The position numbers and the translations under genes were made by a program. From Egaibacter danicus (GTDB lineage: Bacteria > Pseudomonadota > Gammaproteobacteria > Burkholderiales > Burkholderiaceae_C), in the NCBI GenBank assembly GCA_016707075.1, contig JADJII010000005.1:352547-416546 (forward strand): a stretch of 64,000 nt of DNA, given 5' to 3'. Within the stretch, counting starts at the first letter, position 1; every line of letters begins with the position of its first letter. Below are positions 54,753-64,000 of this stretch, in pieces. The notes under the pieces were generated by a model. It made no database searches and was not told the origin of the DNA. It saw only the letters and a program-made list of their open reading frames with translations.

Positions 54753-54979
54753 TAGAGTTTAATCAGCGTTGCTAGCGGAAAGTGCACATTCGTAAAGGTT
54801 TAGTGCATACCGTGCCGCTAGCGACATAATTTTGATTGCGTCAAAATGAATATCAAACTTCACGTTTGAAATTCGAGTTATTCAAGTTAAATTGAATACG
54901 GCATAACGCGTCAGGTGAAAGACCTGACAAACATTCCTTGAAAACAGCTTTATGTTTCGAAAGAGACGTCAAAGTTATA

Positions 54980-57858
<2,879 letters not shown>

Positions 57859-58004
57859 TATAACTTTGATCTGTAAAAACAATATCAAGGAAGTTATGCC
57901 AAGTTGACGCATTCAAAATTTCTGCGAAAGCAGAGTCGTAATTGACAAGCTGATTAGCTCTATAAATTGGTCGTCTTGACCCAGTCAAGATGGCAAAAAG
58001 TTAT

Positions 58005-58119
58005 GCCTGACGACCATAGCGAAGTGGTACCACTCCTTCCCATCCCGAACAGGACAGTGAAACGCTTCAGCGCCAATGATAGTGCGGATTCCCGTGTGAA
58101 AGTAGGACATCGTCAGGCT
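58005..58119 (+). rRNA. rrf: 5S ribosomal RNA
   Basis: About 115 bases from GCCTGACGACCATAGC to CATCGTCAGGC; the ends are complementary and CCATCCCGAACAG is the loop B/C signature. Confidence 0.95.
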
Positions 58120-58130
58120 ATTAAAGCGAG

Positions 58131-58160
58131 AAACGCCCAGTCAAATGACTGGGCGTTTTC
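58131..58160 (+). terminator. Terminator of the rRNA operon
   Basis: AAACGCCCAGTCA-AA-TGACTGGGCGTTTTC, an 11-13 bp stem with a T-rich tail, 12 bases after 5S. Confidence 0.9.
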
Positions 58161-58185
58161 TTTTGTGGCGACACAAAGATGACTT

Positions 58186-58219
58186 AAGCCCCTGGCCCAT
58201 TTTGGATCCGGGGCTTTTT
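58186..58219 (+). terminator. Second terminator hairpin behind the rRNA operon
   Basis: AAGCCCC...GGGGCTT stem followed by TTTTC, a back-up to the first hairpin, facing the convergent hydrolase gene. Confidence 0.65.
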
Positions 58220-58243
58220 CATTTGCCCACTCTTCGTGCGTTG

Positions 58244-59170
58244 CTACGCGTTTACCAGAAATTCGCCCTGACGGGCGGCGGCACCTGATCCAACAAGATC
58301 TGCCGAGAGCTGTTCTATCCAGTGCTGTCTTGAAATATCGGGGAAATATTGGTTGTAAAGCATGCCAAGATAATCTGCACTGTCCACCCATTCAAGCAAA
58401 TCAGAAAGTCTGATTCTCTGGATCTCCAGTAATTTGAACTTCACCAGTACCTTGGCAGCGTGCAGAGCATGTTTTCTGGGGCTCTGAATGAAGCTATTCA
58501 GTCTGCGCCTCGCTAAGGCCAGAGAATCTGAAACATGGGTAAATACTTTCCCATGGCCCGGAATGATGACTTTGGGCGACAAGTGCTCAATTAAATCCAG
58601 TGTTGAGGCAACCTCTTCGAAGGCTTCGATGCCCTCCAGCTCTGGAAATACAACGCCAAATCCATTCTCCCAAAGTGAATCTGCTGAAATCAGTACCTTT
58701 GATTGCGGCTCAAACAACACAATCGAATGCGGATCATGGCCGGGTGCAGCATGAATTTCCCATGAAAGGTCTCCCAGCACGACTTCAGACCCTGGCTGGA
58801 GCAAGTCATCGAACAAAAACTGGGGGCAATGTTGCCCGGTTGGCGTGTAAGTGAGAGCCAGTGGATCCCAATTTCGAACAAAAGATGCCTGTCCGGGCGG
58901 AATCAACGTCTGAATTTTGGGGAATCGGTCTTGAAGAGCCGAATTTCCGCCGCAATGATCACTATGCAGATGTGTATTGATGAGCAAATCAAGCGTTTGC
59001 GCTCCCAAAGCCTGCTCAATCAAGGCCAATGTTTGGCCTGAATGTGTGTGGTAACCACTATCGACCAGCGCGGAACCCTGGCGTCCAACAAACAAAATAT
59101 TGTTGGCAGACAGCCAGCCTCGTTCAAATACGGTAACGCCAGCAGGAAGTCCAGATGAAGTCGTCAACAT
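58244..59170 (-). CDS. Metallo-beta-lactamase-fold hydrolase
   Basis: 308 aa, no signal peptide. The metal-binding motif is INTHLHSDHCGG, with further ligands in AAPGHDPHSIVLFE, SADSLWENG and VIPGHGK. This is the glyoxalase II/RNase Z-like superfamily; the substrate cannot be told. It is convergent with the rRNA operon and 26 bases downstream of the FFLEELY-type gene, with which it may be co-transcribed. Confidence 0.88.
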   Translation of the reverse strand: MLTTSSGLPAGVTVFERGWLSANNILFVGRQGSALVDSGYHTHSGQTLALIEQALGAQTLDLLINTHLHSDHCGGNSALQDRFPKIQTLIPPGQASFVRNWDPLALTYTPTGQHCPQFLFDDLLQPGSEVVLGDLSWEIHAAPGHDPHSIVLFEPQSKVLISADSLWENGFGVVFPELEGIEAFEEVASTLDLIEHLSPKVIIPGHGKVFTHVSDSLALARRRLNSFIQSPRKHALHAAKVLVKFKLLEIQRIRLSDLLEWVDSADYLGMLYNQYFPDISRQHWIEQLSADLVGSGAAARQGEFLVNA

Positions 59171-59196
59171 GTACGAGTCATTCTGCCCTCGGCAGC

Positions 59197-59955
59197 CTAA
59201 GTCGCCAGACTCAGCGTTCTGCCGAGTTCAAGTTCACAAGTCACCGGGCTCTGTTCAAAAAGCATTTGAATCCAGTTGGACTCGCGTTGTTCAATCAGTT
59301 CAAGAAATCCTTTTACGCCGCCCGATTGGCGAGCCATGGCTGAAAAGGTATCGAAACCAGTTTCCAGAAAATGCTGCAACGACGCTAAACCCGCGGCTGC
59401 AGCCGGTCCGCGCATCATCTTCAGCATCATTCTCAGGCCAGGCAGGCGAGTCAAGCGGTCCAGTTCACGTCCGATATCCAGAACGCCGTTCAGCTGCGCC
59501 AGCCGATCTTCCCTTCGAGTGACAGTTTGCCACGCGGCAACATAGCGTCTAGTTGCAGCCTCGACACCTGAGGTAGGCGCAATAGCGAGCCACGTCTGCG
59601 CCATCTCATGATCAAGCTGCTCAGTCAGCACGTGCAATTCCGCCAAGGCCACGGCAGTGGCTACTGCATGATGGGGCAGAAGTCGCTGCATTGCACCTGC
59701 GATGCGTGCAAACTGGGCGTCTCGAGCTGTGTAGTCGCTCTCACTGTACAGCTCGTCAAGAAAAAACCGGGCAGCTTCTCTATACCGCGAACCGTTCAAC
59801 AAGTCTGCATAAGTCCCGGCAAACCGCTGCGACTGAATGCGTTTGACGGTTTTGATTGCAGCGCCCAATGCCGAATCGTCTGTCGCTGCCTGACGCAGTT
59901 CACTCACGGTCGCCACTGCAAGGCGAATTCTTTGTGCTGGTTCCATGAAGGTCAA
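59197..59955 (-). CDS. FFLEELY-motif protein of unknown function
   Basis: 252 aa, all-helical, soluble. Residues RFFLDELYSESDY match the motif after which the FFLEELY family is named; the family is widespread in Betaproteobacteria without a known role. It has a Met/Ala-rich stretch MMLKMMRGPAAAAG. It lies upstream of the MBL-fold gene on the same strand. Alternative starts are Met1 and Met4. Confidence 0.75.
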   Translation of the reverse strand: MTFMEPAQRIRLAVATVSELRQAATDDSALGAAIKTVKRIQSQRFAGTYADLLNGSRYREAARFFLDELYSESDYTARDAQFARIAGAMQRLLPHHAVATAVALAELHVLTEQLDHEMAQTWLAIAPTSGVEAATRRYVAAWQTVTRREDRLAQLNGVLDIGRELDRLTRLPGLRMMLKMMRGPAAAAGLASLQHFLETGFDTFSAMARQSGGVKGFLELIEQRESNWIQMLFEQSPVTCELELGRTLSLAT

Positions 59956-60094
59956 GTCTAGCCGGGTCGGGAGTCTTTCGTGTTACTGACCCTGATGTGA
60001 ATTTCTCACGGGAACGCCGCCTGAAATTTACGACGCAAATTCACCCGCACGGCCTATTCTCGACCTCGTCAGATCAACGTCAAAGGGGTATCCC

Positions 60095-60463
60095 ATGAAT
60101 GCACAACGGCAGTCCCATTCATTTGAGTCAACAGGTGTCCGCACTAAATCAGCCCCTGGTCATGTACGCCATGTCGAATTTGCCCTGCCGGACGAGATGC
60201 AGGACATTTTCGCGGGTGAGGTGCGGCAAAGGCTGTGTGAAATGGAAGTTGCCATCACTGAATGTAATGGCTTGGCACTGGGGCGTGCGGCATCGTCGTT
60301 GCAGGCGGTATCCAGCGTTGTCGGGGCCGTTGAAACACTTGCCATTTGCTGCAACATCGAGTTCGACGCCATCGCAGGACGGCTCCATGATGCACGCAGG
60401 CGCCTGGGTCAACTCCACGAGTTGTGGGACCAGGCTCTCGACGATTCCCTGGTGCAGGTTTGA
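60095..60463 (+). CDS. Hpt-like protein lacking the phospho-accepting histidine
   Basis: 122 aa. FAGEVRQRLCEMEVAI then RAASSLQAVSSVVGAVETLAICCNIEFDA follows the Hpt pattern (RAAHSLKGSSxNxGA..L...C..LE), but S67 stands at the His position, Q70 at the Lys and A71 at the Gly. It could act as a non-phosphorylated docking or inhibitor protein. It lies seven bases upstream of a LuxR-type regulator and is preceded by AAAGGGG near its ATG. The Hpt relation is from pattern only. Confidence 0.6.
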   Translation: MNAQRQSHSFESTGVRTKSAPGHVRHVEFALPDEMQDIFAGEVRQRLCEMEVAITECNGLALGRAASSLQAVSSVVGAVETLAICCNIEFDAIAGRLHDARRRLGQLHELWDQALDDSLVQV

Positions 60464-60469
60464 TTCGCC

Positions 60470-61135
60470 ATGAATACCCTGCTTGACACCACTTTCTCCG
60501 ACAGGCGTGCGCCACAACTTCCAGTCAAAGCGGCGGCTGACTTTCCCAATGACATGCTCTGCATGTTGATCGACGAATTGGCTCATGGCTTGGTGGTACT
60601 GGGCGCTGACGCCCGCGTACTGCTGTGTAACCATGCGGCGCGCCGTGAACTGGAGCGTTGCCGGGTTCTGGGCGAGCGTGATCACCTGCTGTATGCCTGC
60701 ACCCGGGACGGGGGCAAGAAACTGCGCGCCGCGCTGGATGATGTTCAACATGGCCGGCGCAGTTACATCCAACTGGAAAACGAAGGTGCCATGGTGTCAT
60801 TGGTCGCAGTTCCCGCGCCAGCTGACTACGAGGCAACCCAGGTCACTGCCATTTTGCTGTTTGCCAAGCCTGCAGTGTGTGAGCCCGTTACCCTCTCGTT
60901 GTTCAGTCGCAATCACCGGCTGACCAAAACAGAGGAGCACGTGCTGGGCATCTTGTGTCTGGGTTACTCCACTCCCGAGATCGCTGTCCATATGAATGTT
61001 GCTGTATCGACCGTGCGAAGTCATGTGCGCAGCCTCTGCGCCAAAACAGGCTCATGCGGTGTGCGCGGCCTGGTCAATCTGGTGGCGGTTCTGCCACCCG
61101 TGGCCTCCAGCCAACGTTCGTCTCCCGTGCATTGA
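60470..61135 (+). CDS. LuxR-type HTH transcriptional regulator
   Basis: 221 aa. N-terminal PAS-like domain (ELAHGLVVLGADARVLLCNHAARRELE) and C-terminal LuxR HTH (LTKTEEHVLGILCLGYSTPEIAVHMNVAVSTVRSHVRSL). No receiver domain. The PAS-like part suggests a small-molecule or redox input. Gene order with the Hpt-like protein suggests an operon. Targets unknown. Confidence 0.85.
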   Translation: MNTLLDTTFSDRRAPQLPVKAAADFPNDMLCMLIDELAHGLVVLGADARVLLCNHAARRELERCRVLGERDHLLYACTRDGGKKLRAALDDVQHGRRSYIQLENEGAMVSLVAVPAPADYEATQVTAILLFAKPAVCEPVTLSLFSRNHRLTKTEEHVLGILCLGYSTPEIAVHMNVAVSTVRSHVRSLCAKTGSCGVRGLVNLVAVLPPVASSQRSSPVH

Positions 61136-61194
61136 GCCTGTTACTCGTTCCCGCGCCGTCCCATGCTAGAGTCTGGCTCTTCAAGAGCCAACCC

Positions 61195-61854
61195 ATGCCC
61201 GCGCCCAACTTCACCGCCGTCCAGGAAAAGCAGCTTGCCACGCTGAATCCCCGGCTACGTGCGCTTGCCAGCCGCGGCGTCATGCGCAACTACCGCAAAA
61301 ATACCATCATCATTGCCGAGAATGACCCCGGTGACACCATGTTTGTATTGGTGCAGGGGCGCGTCAAGGCTTATTCGTCAGATGTGGATGGCCGTGAACT
61401 CACTTACGGCACCATCGACGCAGGAGACTACTTCGGTGAAATGTCATTGGATGGCGGCCCGCGGTCTGCCTCGGTCATCACACTGGAGCCCTGTGTTTGC
61501 GCGGTAATTGATCGTGCCGAAGTGCGTGCTTACCTTGCTGAAGAGCCCGATTTCGCCATGACCCTGATCAATGAAGTCATCCGCCGTGCCCGCGCTGCAA
61601 CCGAGTCTGCGCGCAGCATGGCCCTGCTCAATGTGTATGGGCGGGTGGTTGCACTGCTGGAGAGTTACGGCGGCCCTGCCAAAGCCGGTGCACCGGTGCT
61701 GATCTTCCCGGTAACGCATCAGGACCTGGCCAGCCGGGTGGGTGCATCGCGCGAAATGGTGAGCCGTTTGCTCAAGGATCTGGAAAAAGGCGAATATGTC
61801 AAATTGGGTGTCAAGCGCATCACGTTGCTGAAGAAATTGCCGGCCCGCTGGTAG
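61195..61854 (+). CDS. CRP/FNR-family transcriptional regulator
   Basis: 219 aa from ATG 61195; the longer open frame overlaps the LuxR gene in another frame. Cyclic-nucleotide-like domain (GDTMFVLVQGRVKAYSSD; GDYFGEMSLDGGPRSASV) and winged helix (TLxxRVGASREMVSRLLKDLEKGEYV-type: ASRVGASREMVSRLLKDLEKG). No FNR-style N-terminal Cys cluster, so probably not an oxygen sensor. Confidence 0.9.
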   Translation: MPAPNFTAVQEKQLATLNPRLRALASRGVMRNYRKNTIIIAENDPGDTMFVLVQGRVKAYSSDVDGRELTYGTIDAGDYFGEMSLDGGPRSASVITLEPCVCAVIDRAEVRAYLAEEPDFAMTLINEVIRRARAATESARSMALLNVYGRVVALLESYGGPAKAGAPVLIFPVTHQDLASRVGASREMVSRLLKDLEKGEYVKLGVKRITLLKKLPARW

Positions 61855-61918
61855 TTGTCCGGCACTGCAGGCGATGTGCTCCGCAAGCGGAAAAACGCCT
61901 CAAAATAGGGTCTGAATC

Positions 61919-61970
61919 GGCCTCTAGCCTTCGTGGAATATGCGTGAGTAGCTACTTTATTTATAGCATT
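61919..61970 (+). repeat. Dispersed AGCTA repeat before the subtilisin-like gene
   Basis: GGCCTCTAGCCTTCGTGGAA TATGCGTGAGTAGCTACTTT ATTTATAGCATTT: same order of blocks as at 8911 and 20011 (GGCCT, TCGT, ATGCGTGAGTAGCTA, ATAG). It lies in the gap between the convergent crp-like and peptidase genes. Confidence 0.75.
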
Positions 61971-61982
61971 TCACTCTGCCAA

Positions 61983-63833
61983 TCACATGCCGTTCAGCAG
62001 TTTGCGCGCCCTTTGGGGTGACGCCGCGCTGGTACCCACCAGCCGCACGGTGGCACCGCTTCGCGTGCCCGCGGCGAGCAAACCCAATAGCACGGCGTTG
62101 TCGTCACTGGCCTCGTGCACGTCAGGCACATCGTTCACGCCGTGGCGCCGGGCGCGGGTCGGGTCGGGTTCAGGTCTTTGCGGCGAGTAGTGCGCCCAAC
62201 TGCCGTCGCTGGCCCGCACACCACCCACGGTTACCGTTTGGGTGCCGGTGGAAATGCTGTTGAAGTTGCCGCTGCGGCGGATGGGTGACGGGTTGCCGGC
62301 ATGGTCAACAAACGAGCCCGGGTTGCCGCTCATGTCGTAAGCCGCGTCTTCAAAGTGTGATTGCAGCGCCCCGTTGTAGGTGCCCAGCACCTCATCGTCG
62401 CGCTCCACGTAGACATCCAGCGTGACCGGTTGGGCTTTGGTATCGTGCGTGCGGTTGGCTATCCGGATGGCCCAGACGCCGGTGGGTGCCGTGAAAATAT
62501 CGTCGTCGAAACTGAATGTCGGCCCCACCGCGATCAGCGCGCAGGTGCCATTTCGCCCGGTGGCCACGGTCTTCGGATAGATCACTGCGCACAGGGGGTG
62601 CGCGCCGCTGCCCGTCCACATTTTCGATTCGCCCCATTTGAGCGCAGGCAGAGCAGGCCGGCCCGGCGGGGTGAGTTCAATCTCGATGCCGGTGGCACCC
62701 TCAGGCAACCAGATTTCGGCAAAACTCTGTGTCAAATCGGCCGGTAGCCCCCGCCAGTGAAGCGTAACCAGCTCCCCTTTTGATAGCGTTTTGTTGGCGT
62801 GTGTTCGACTCTGGTAACTGTTGCCAGCGGGTAGTGCAATCTTCAGGTGGCCGCGTTTCAGCGTGATCAACTGGTCCATCGCTGCTTCCAGGATCGAGCT
62901 GCCGTCGTGCGGCCCGGCCAGTGTGCCCCAGCTGATGTTCACCGCCACTTTGGCCGTGCTGGCGCAACGCGACAGAATGTACAACAGCCCGTCCAGCACA
63001 TGCACGTTCATCGAGCCGCCGGACGAGTCAAAAATGGTGTCCCAATCCAGCTGCACCGCGACGATGTCCGCCCGACTGGTGTCATCACCCACTCCGCCCC
63101 GTGCACCACAAAACAGGTCCATCACGTGGGTGCCGTGATTGACAGATTTGCGTAGGTCTTTCAGCTTGAAGTGCTCGTACACCGCGCCCTCGTCCACCAT
63201 GCCGTTGTAGGTGCGCTGTTGCATGGCGGTGTTGATGTCGGCTGCCGTCAGCTCGTGGCCGTAACCCAGGGCTCCGGGTGTTCGGCCCACGCCCTTGCCG
63301 TCCTGTCGCCAGAAGAAGCGGGTGCGTGCCTTGCCGTTGTGCAAAAACCGGTCGTTGGCAAATGCCAGGCCACCATCAATCAGGCCCGCCACCTTGCCTT
63401 TGAGCAGTTCGCCGGGTTTCAGGTCAACGGGCTTGGTGCCGGGCGCGGTGGGGTCATCGGCCTGGTCACCCAATGGCAGCCCCATTTCTACCCGCAGCAC
63501 CACGTCATGCAGGTTTCCGCCGGGGCAAATACGCCTGAAAAACTCCCGTTTCACCCGTGCCGAGCAAAACAACAGCCCGGCGGGCGCCGCAGCAGAGGTG
63601 TACACCGCGGGCACGGTCAGCCACTGCCGGGACGACGCTGCCAGCAACTGGACAACCGTGTTGCCGGGCTTAAGCTCCAGCACCACGGGCAGCCAGGTGG
63701 GTTTTTTTCCTTTGTAACCCGCAAAGCGGTCCGCCTCGGCCCATACCAGATAGGGGTCGAAACCATTCGTGGCACCCGGGCGGCCCCAGTCAATGCCGGT
63801 GAATTCACCCGTGGGCAGTTGGCTCCAGCTCAT
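61983..63833 (-). CDS. Subtilisin-like (S8) serine peptidase, cytoplasmic
   Basis: 616 aa with no signal peptide. The catalytic triad is visible: D153 in GLIDGGLAFAND, H233 in NHGTHVMDLF and S602 in VGTSAASPQRARKLL, with the oxyanion Asn in LPAGNS. A roughly 140-residue N-terminal domain of unknown nature and a beta-rich insert between His and Ser (about residues 380-480) are unusual. It reads through to within 18 bases of the next gene on the same strand, probably an operon. Substrate unknown. Confidence 0.85.
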   Translation of the reverse strand: MSWSQLPTGEFTGIDWGRPGATNGFDPYLVWAEADRFAGYKGKKPTWLPVVLELKPGNTVVQLLAASSRQWLTVPAVYTSAAAPAGLLFCSARVKREFFRRICPGGNLHDVVLRVEMGLPLGDQADDPTAPGTKPVDLKPGELLKGKVAGLIDGGLAFANDRFLHNGKARTRFFWRQDGKGVGRTPGALGYGHELTAADINTAMQQRTYNGMVDEGAVYEHFKLKDLRKSVNHGTHVMDLFCGARGGVGDDTSRADIVAVQLDWDTIFDSSGGSMNVHVLDGLLYILSRCASTAKVAVNISWGTLAGPHDGSSILEAAMDQLITLKRGHLKIALPAGNSYQSRTHANKTLSKGELVTLHWRGLPADLTQSFAEIWLPEGATGIEIELTPPGRPALPALKWGESKMWTGSGAHPLCAVIYPKTVATGRNGTCALIAVGPTFSFDDDIFTAPTGVWAIRIANRTHDTKAQPVTLDVYVERDDEVLGTYNGALQSHFEDAAYDMSGNPGSFVDHAGNPSPIRRSGNFNSISTGTQTVTVGGVRASDGSWAHYSPQRPEPDPTRARRHGVNDVPDVHEASDDNAVLLGLLAAGTRSGATVRLVGTSAASPQRARKLLNGM

Positions 63834-63850
63834 GTGAAGACTCGCCTACT

Positions 63851-64000
63851 TCAGTGGTTGCCACTCTTTGGCGGCCTTGGCCACATGAAGGCCAGGATGG
63901 GCGAAGCGGCAATGCCGCTGGTCAGCGGGCCTTGGTGGTAATACTGGCTCTTGTTGTCGGTCATCGACACCCGTAGGTCGAAATCGATCACGTGGCCTGC
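63851..64000 (-). CDS. C-terminal end of an unidentified protein
   Basis: The last 49 codons of a gene that begins beyond the window, ending GPLTSGIAASPILAFMWPRP and a short tail, stop TGA at 63851-63853. Same strand and directly upstream of the peptidase gene, so likely co-transcribed. The piece is too short to identify. Confidence 0.6.
   Translation of the reverse strand, partial: AGHVIDFDLRVSMTDNKSQYYHQGPLTSGIAASPILAFMWPRPPKSGNH

Overview
The window reads as a Betaproteobacterium chromosome, most likely Comamonadaceae (Rhodoferax/Polaromonas neighbourhood). The grounds are the 16S rRNA, FlhDC-type flagellar master regulators, a polar-type FlhF/FlhG pair beside flhBA, and a dispersed intergenic repeat of a kind I recall from Comamonadaceae genomes (recollection, not checked). 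No database search was possible, so the genus is inference.

Layout. (1) 1-8691, minus strand: the late part of a flagellar/chemotaxis operon, motA-motB-cheY-cheZ-flhB-flhA-flhF-flhG-fliA (fliA runs off the edge). (2) 8760-23830: an accessory metal region lying exactly between motA and flhC, which are usually neighbours in Betaproteobacteria. Its left 11 kb is a copper module lying between two 146-bp direct repeats (8811-8956 and 19911-20056, exactly 11,100 bp apart). This module contains a divergent ba3-type haem-copper oxidase-like pair (subunits I and II), a 61-aa membrane protein, a Met-rich exported protein, a DUF411 protein, a CusF-like protein, a cupredoxin, a multicopper oxidase, an outer-membrane efflux protein, a CopRS two-component system and a DMT transporter with a His-rich tail. 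Its right part has an intact cadR, a badly broken cadA and a decayed IS3-type element. (3) 23877-42079: flhDC, two divergent flagellin genes (one interrupted by an in-frame stop), fliDST, a FliB-like flagellin lysine methylase, fliE, and the plus-strand operon fliFGHIJK-LMNOPQR. (4) 42095-50222: a receiver/histidine-kinase plus NarL-type regulator pair, then a chemotaxis operon with a small CheZ-like protein followed by cheY-A-W-R-D-B. (5) 50278-52167: an ABC-F ATPase. (6) 52379-58160: a complete rRNA operon (16S, tRNA-Ile, tRNA-Ala, 23S, 5S) with three tandem promoter-like boxes. (7) 58244-64000: a metallo-beta-lactamase-fold hydrolase, an FFLEELY-type protein, a histidine-less Hpt-like protein, LuxR- and CRP-type regulators, a cytoplasmic subtilisin-like peptidase and one partial gene.

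The most unusual item is the oxidase-like pair at 10956-13429. Subunit I aligns with Thermus ba3 oxidase at a nearly constant offset and keeps the low-spin haem ligands and the cross-link tyrosine, but the high-spin haem ligand and one CuB histidine are both tyrosine. Subunit II keeps a complete CuA site and adds a His/Met-rich segment. This looks like a respiratory-oxidase fold reused for something else, within a copper-resistance operon. Other notable points are the island splitting flhDC from motAB while motA keeps a good sigma-28 promoter; a dispersed repeat translated inside the ABC-F gene; an FlhG without a Walker A motif; and a second CheZ-like phosphatase candidate.
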